64,000 nt of DNA from Spisula solida (taxonomy: Eukaryota > Mollusca > Bivalvia > Venerida > Mactridae): the NCBI GenBank assembly GCA_947247005.1, contig OX365962.1:4747201-4811200 (forward strand), in the 5' to 3' direction. The number at the start of each line of letters is the position of its first letter. Position 1 is the first letter of the stretch. Of this stretch, positions 60,419 through 64,000 are shown one piece after another. The position numbers and the translations under genes are program-made. The notes beneath the pieces were generated by a model that was not told the DNA's origin, made no database searches, and was given only the letters and a program-made list of their open reading frames with translations.

Positions 60419-61190
60419 ATATATTAGAACGCGAAAATAAATCCGCTTGAATAATTGACCTAAAAAGAATAAGTAACACGTTTTTCTTTCTATACTAAGT
60501 CTTAAAATCGACGAATTTAAGAAATCACTAATTTACCATTTTACTATAATTGGCAAAATTTAATACCCGCAAAATATAATTATTTTACAGTAGAGCAAAT
60601 ATATGTCGTAAACATTGGGTATTATACGAATAAATCCCACTTGATTAATGAATATATACGTACACAGGGTTATATGATATGCTGCACAGCTTGTGCACTG
60701 TTTATGATATGAAAAACAATCATCAATGTCAAATGATGTGTTCTATTCATTGTATTAGGTGTTGCTTTTGTTCAACAAAGGAATGGAACACGTACAGCTT
60801 GTCCATTTGTCAGCCAACCAACTGCGCATGTTTGGCCTAAAGTGAAAAAATGACGTCACGGAAACTTTTGGTTTGGAATCTAAAAATAGATTAAGATTGT
60901 GTGTCAACTAATATAATCTATAGCAAAGTATCATACATTAAATAAATGCTGAATAAAAGTAATTTGGAAGTTTTAAACTGTATGTAATACGCAGTGCAAA
61001 GTTATATATGATAAATGATGCATTATTTCCAGACCTGGCCCTGAATTTTTCATCGTTCTACAGGAATCACACATACACAAATGCCAATATGACCGATAAA
61101 GTTCACTTTCTAAATCCTTCCATGCAAAGATGCAGTTATTACAGAAAATTACACGGTTCAATACCAAATGACACTAAAGTTATAAAATAC
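60419..61190. other. No gene recognised
   Basis: AT-rich. An exact TGACGTCA at 60,851-60,858 has no hairpin beside it. Confidence 0.35.
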
Positions 61191-61526
61191 CAGGAGCCCG
61201 TTGCCTTACTAAGGCTCTACCGAGTGCTTTACTTTGTCTCTGCAGCGACACGTTAGCAGCGAGCAGTGCTCACCGAAAGCATACCGTTTCTCGACACTTT
61301 GCTAGGCGAACGCTACCGAACGCTACCGAATACTTTCCTATGCAACGGACCGCTTCGGTAGCGATGGTTCGCGCTTTGCTGCGCAACGGTATGCTAGCCG
61401 CGAGCACTCGCCGGTAGCATCAAATAAATGTTTCGACCGCTACGTAGCGCTATTTTGAAGCAATCCGTTTCCTAGCATAACGCTATCGAGCGCTCGGTAT
61501 CAGTTTCGTTAGACAACGGGCTCCAG
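61191..61526. mobile_element. GC-rich MITE with inverted termini, about 335 bp
   Basis: ggagcccgttg (61,193-61,203) and its exact complement caacgggctcc (61,514-61,524) head an inverted repeat of about 30 bp (ctaccgagtgct / agcgctcggta). The interior is packed with gctaccg/cggtagc words (for example cgcttcggtagcg) and is far more GC-rich than its surroundings. A 3-bp cag may flank both ends. Superfamily uncertain; the termini faintly recall Harbinger-type elements. Confidence 0.6.
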
Positions 61527-62019
61527 GAAAAACACGAGTAATTCAATCAGTACATAACTACACTCACTGACATGGGATACCTCAAAATCACATTAACAAC
61601 TTTCTATGGTACAACGACCCCCAGAAGCATTTGCTTCATTTGATACGAAGGTCACACGTTATTGCGACGGTGCTCTATAATTTGGATTACAAACAACGTG
61701 TGCTGTCGCAAAGTTAATGGACACATTTTGTAGACGTAGGACATTGGTGCCGTGAGAAAAATCATATATCATCGTGTGTGTCTTTTATTTTGTGACATAA
61801 ACCATGTATATATACGTCAAAAATGATAAGCAACATAAATACAGAAAATAATCCGACAACTTTGTTTACGACGTAGTCACTCACGCAAAGGCATTGAGTA
61901 GCTGGTTTGTGGAAGTTAAAAACAATGTGAAGGTCGATGTGTTGGGCTTAAGACGTACATAACTTGCTCGAATTTCTTTAAAGGCCCCGTCACACTCAAC
62001 GAATATCACTAGACGTTTT
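61527..62019. other. No gene recognised
   Basis: Unique sequence; no coding motif or repeat identified. Confidence 0.35.
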
Positions 62020-62150
62020 AATTTTTTTTGAAATGCCGAGCATGGCCTTTATTTTCCAGTCAGCGTTCTGCTGAAATATGGCAGACATAGGAGTGCCTCC
62101 ACCCGTATTTGAAACCGAATCGCCAGATTAGACGTCAGCTTGCGCATACT
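62020..62150 (-). mobile_element. tRNA-like SINE, copy 2
   Basis: It matches copy 1 (49,266-49,411): the T-rich run at 62,022-62,030, then atgccgagcatggcctttat, ccagtcagcgttctgctgaa, gagtgcctccacccgtattt and gattagac. The tRNA-like head is more decayed than in copy 1. Minus strand, A-tail at the low-coordinate end. Confidence 0.6.
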
Positions 62151-62224
62151 GGAAACTAGGAGTTCAGTAAAATTGGTTCTTATTAGCTTATATATGTTTT
62201 ACATCGTTGGTGTGGTTCATATGA

Positions 62225-62305
62225 AACCGTCTATGAGTGTTTGTGGTCGTTGCGATTAGTGTTTGCGCTATCTATGCGACTAACCAGCGGGCTCGATTCC
62301 CGTAG
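62225..62305 (+). pseudogene. Possible decayed tRNA or SINE head
   Basis: gcgggctcgattcccgt (about 62,287-62,303) can form a T-arm with a B-box-like core, and gcgattagtgtttgcgc upstream can form a D-arm. The anticodon arm and acceptor stem do not pair well, so a functional tRNA is unlikely. Confidence 0.3.
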
Positions 62306-63420
62306 TTGAACAATTGAAGAACATTTATGTTTATTTTTGCCCCACAAAGCCAATGCGCATGCGCAAGTTGACCGTGCCTCTTCGTGAACTTAGTGCAAGC
62401 GACAGCTTCGGGTTTTAACAATTTATTCTATCGTTTGGCATCCCTTATAAAATGTGGTCGGCCGTGAGGCCATGAAACGAGATTTCGAGCCAAATTTGCA
62501 TGCGTTAACAGGCATACCACGAGTTTCTTGGGGTTTTAGCTCTTGCTGGTGGTGCAAAAGCACCAAAGAGTTTTCTTGAAGAACACACGTTCCCTAGATT
62601 TTGTCAACGAATGACTATTTACTTGCAGCTCTAAGACAACAGTATTTGCTTGTAACGCTGTCTTCTGTTTGTGTATTATTTGAGCGGCTAAAAAAGAGAA
62701 ACAATCTTGGAAATTGGCATAATTAAGTACTCTTATTACAGTTGGAAGTGTTCTTATGTAGATAGCCTAAATATACATGGTCAATGGACGCGACTAAATT
62801 GTTCTGGAATTTGAGATGATTACATTATTGTGATGGACTTTGCTTTATTGTACAATCATGTACATTGGATATCCGTCAAATAAAGCCTGCTTAGACGTCA
62901 ATAGCGGCTACAGTTTCCAGGACTGAAATAATAATTGAGATTAAATTGGCTGTTTGGCTTTTCTGTCACAAACGACGTTTGATCAAGTTAACATTAGGCA
63001 AATCTTTTATCCAATAATTTAGGTTCACTGTCAGGAGAAAGGGTTGATAAACTACAAGGTGATGAACATATCCTCAATGGCCCGACGACTTGCAGTTGTA
63101 TGAATTACTTGGGTCCTCCATATGGACTCTTGTTAGGTTTCCAGTCCGTGCCCCCAACAGCAACATTTTCGAAAATAGTCCGTAAACCTAAAAAATGTTA
63201 TCTTTACCGTTGAGACCGTATGGACAGAAAAAAACATATAGCTCACCGGAGATACCTCTAGTCTTATCAATAAATAAACCTAGATAATATAAACAATGTA
63301 TGGTCGACTGGCCGCTTATTATCAGTGCAGATTGAAATATTATAATAAGCATAAAAAGAGATAAGCACAAGATTGAACAAAATGGATGTCGAAAATGCAT
63401 TAAAGTTTCATTTATGTAAT
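62306..63420. other. No gene recognised
   Basis: The 70-codon minus frame at 63,188-63,400 lacks motifs. It is AT-rich. Confidence 0.35.
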
Positions 63421-63586
63421 AGATATTGTACTAGTTCTTCGTCAAAAGTGTCTTCGTACAGTATGGGGAGGACAAACATCATAATTGTCTGAGGCGAAGC
63501 CTAGGATAATTTGTTGTTTGTCCTCCCCAAACTGTACAATAACCCTTGTAAGAAGACACTTTTGACGAAAAACTAGTACTATATCT
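63421..63586 (+). mobile_element. Hairpin head of a further element (family G)
   Basis: Arms agatattgtactagttcttc... and ...aactagtactatatct are complementary over about 65 nt, with a 10-15-base unpaired insert on the right arm (aataacccttgtaag region). Apex TGAGGC-GAA-GCCTAG at 63,490-63,504. The element's far end was not found before the window ends. Confidence 0.7.
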
Positions 63587-63675
63587 GACTTATACTCCGA
63601 CAAAAATAAAACGATCACCAGAGTGACAATGATTATTAAAATCTATTCTGGCACAATTCAAGAACACAAGATGTT

Positions 63676-63876
63676 TTGCAGTTTAGAAAATATAATTCTA
63701 ATGTTCAAAATAAGCTTGGCCTAATGATCCTAAGGGATTATCTAACTGTCCATTCATATAGTGCTGAGTATTTATTAGCATGTGAAAATTTATTGAGTAA
63801 ACATCAAGAATGCGCATGTGTTATTGCACCACATAAAGAATACACATCTATAGGTTTCCACATTGGTGACTGGTGA
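63676..63876 (+). CDS. Unassigned ORF, possible terminal exon or element ORF
   Basis: An open frame of about 66 codons ends at TGA 63,874-63,876. It is entered from gatgttttgcag, which could be a splice acceptor (AG at 63,680-63,681); the first ATG is at 63,724. The residues (NKLGLMILRDYLTVHSYSAE, ACENLLSKHQECACVIAPHK, IGFHIGDW) have a more protein-like composition than other short frames here, but I do not recognise the family. It lies 90 bp after hairpin G, so it could belong to that element or to a host gene. Confidence 0.25.
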   Translation: MQFRKYNSNVQNKLGLMILRDYLTVHSYSAEYLLACENLLSKHQECACVIAPHKEYTSIGFHIGDW

Positions 63877-64000
63877 TACAGGCTTGATGCACAAAGGTAC
63901 ATATTTGTGCATATTATTTGTCTTTTATTTTGTTTTTAAAAAAATAGACAATCCATGAAAATATTTTCAAACAGGTTCATATAAAAAAAGCTTCTAATAT

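Overview
The window looks like eukaryotic, AT-rich, gene-poor, repeat-packed DNA, most likely from a marine bivalve mollusc. Evidence: a multi-exon animal gene with a consensus splice donor, two kinds of non-LTR retrotransposon, SINE-like repeats, hundreds of minisatellite units, and dispersed repeats (for example near 54,400, reading like 'gaggaccattggctc...gctcacc') that I recall as typical of bivalve genomes. There are no operons, prokaryotic genes or CRISPR arrays. The species cannot be fixed from sequence alone.

Only one host protein-coding exon is well supported: bases 964-1344, exon 1 of a receptor-type guanylate cyclase (signal peptide plus the start of the extracellular ligand-binding domain), ending at a GT donor. 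I found no later exon, so much of the rest may be a huge intron or intergenic DNA.

Layout. 1-6,100: the exon and mostly unique DNA. 6,100-18,300: minisatellites (106, 23, 34, 17 and 24 bp units) mixed with foldback elements. 20,310-22,970: a decayed LINE (LINE-1 here, a label only) whose ORF holds 26 in-frame copies of a 54-bp unit; it abuts a 1.6-kb GATA-rich minisatellite. 25,000-29,600: decayed LINE debris, a duplicated GCCATCTTGG-rich repeat and a 27-bp array. 32,200-34,270: an 17/18-bp array joined to a 1.4-kb hairpin element. 34,600-48,600: six more arrays, a 20-bp perfect-TIR element and further hairpin elements. 51,100-59,300: a second LINE (LINE-2), 5'-truncated and cut into pieces by at least four insertion events. 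59,300-64,000: more hairpin elements, a MITE, a SINE-like repeat and one unassigned ORF.

The main discovery candidate is a set of at least twelve hairpin-headed elements with mostly unrelated arms. Several share one architecture: a long hairpin (arms about 40-65 bp), then a short inverted repeat, a core, and the complementary repeat at the far end. Most share an apex signature: a triloop (GAA, GTA, TTT or TCT) on a short GC stem, flanked by CGAG on both sides so that two adjacent G.A mismatches form. The layout resembles the asymmetric terminal inverted repeat plus hairpin described for Helitron2/Helentron rolling-circle elements, but the hairpins are much longer. In the four cases where polarity can be judged, a minisatellite lies on the outer side of the hairpin. 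This is inference from reading and needs alignment to repeat libraries.
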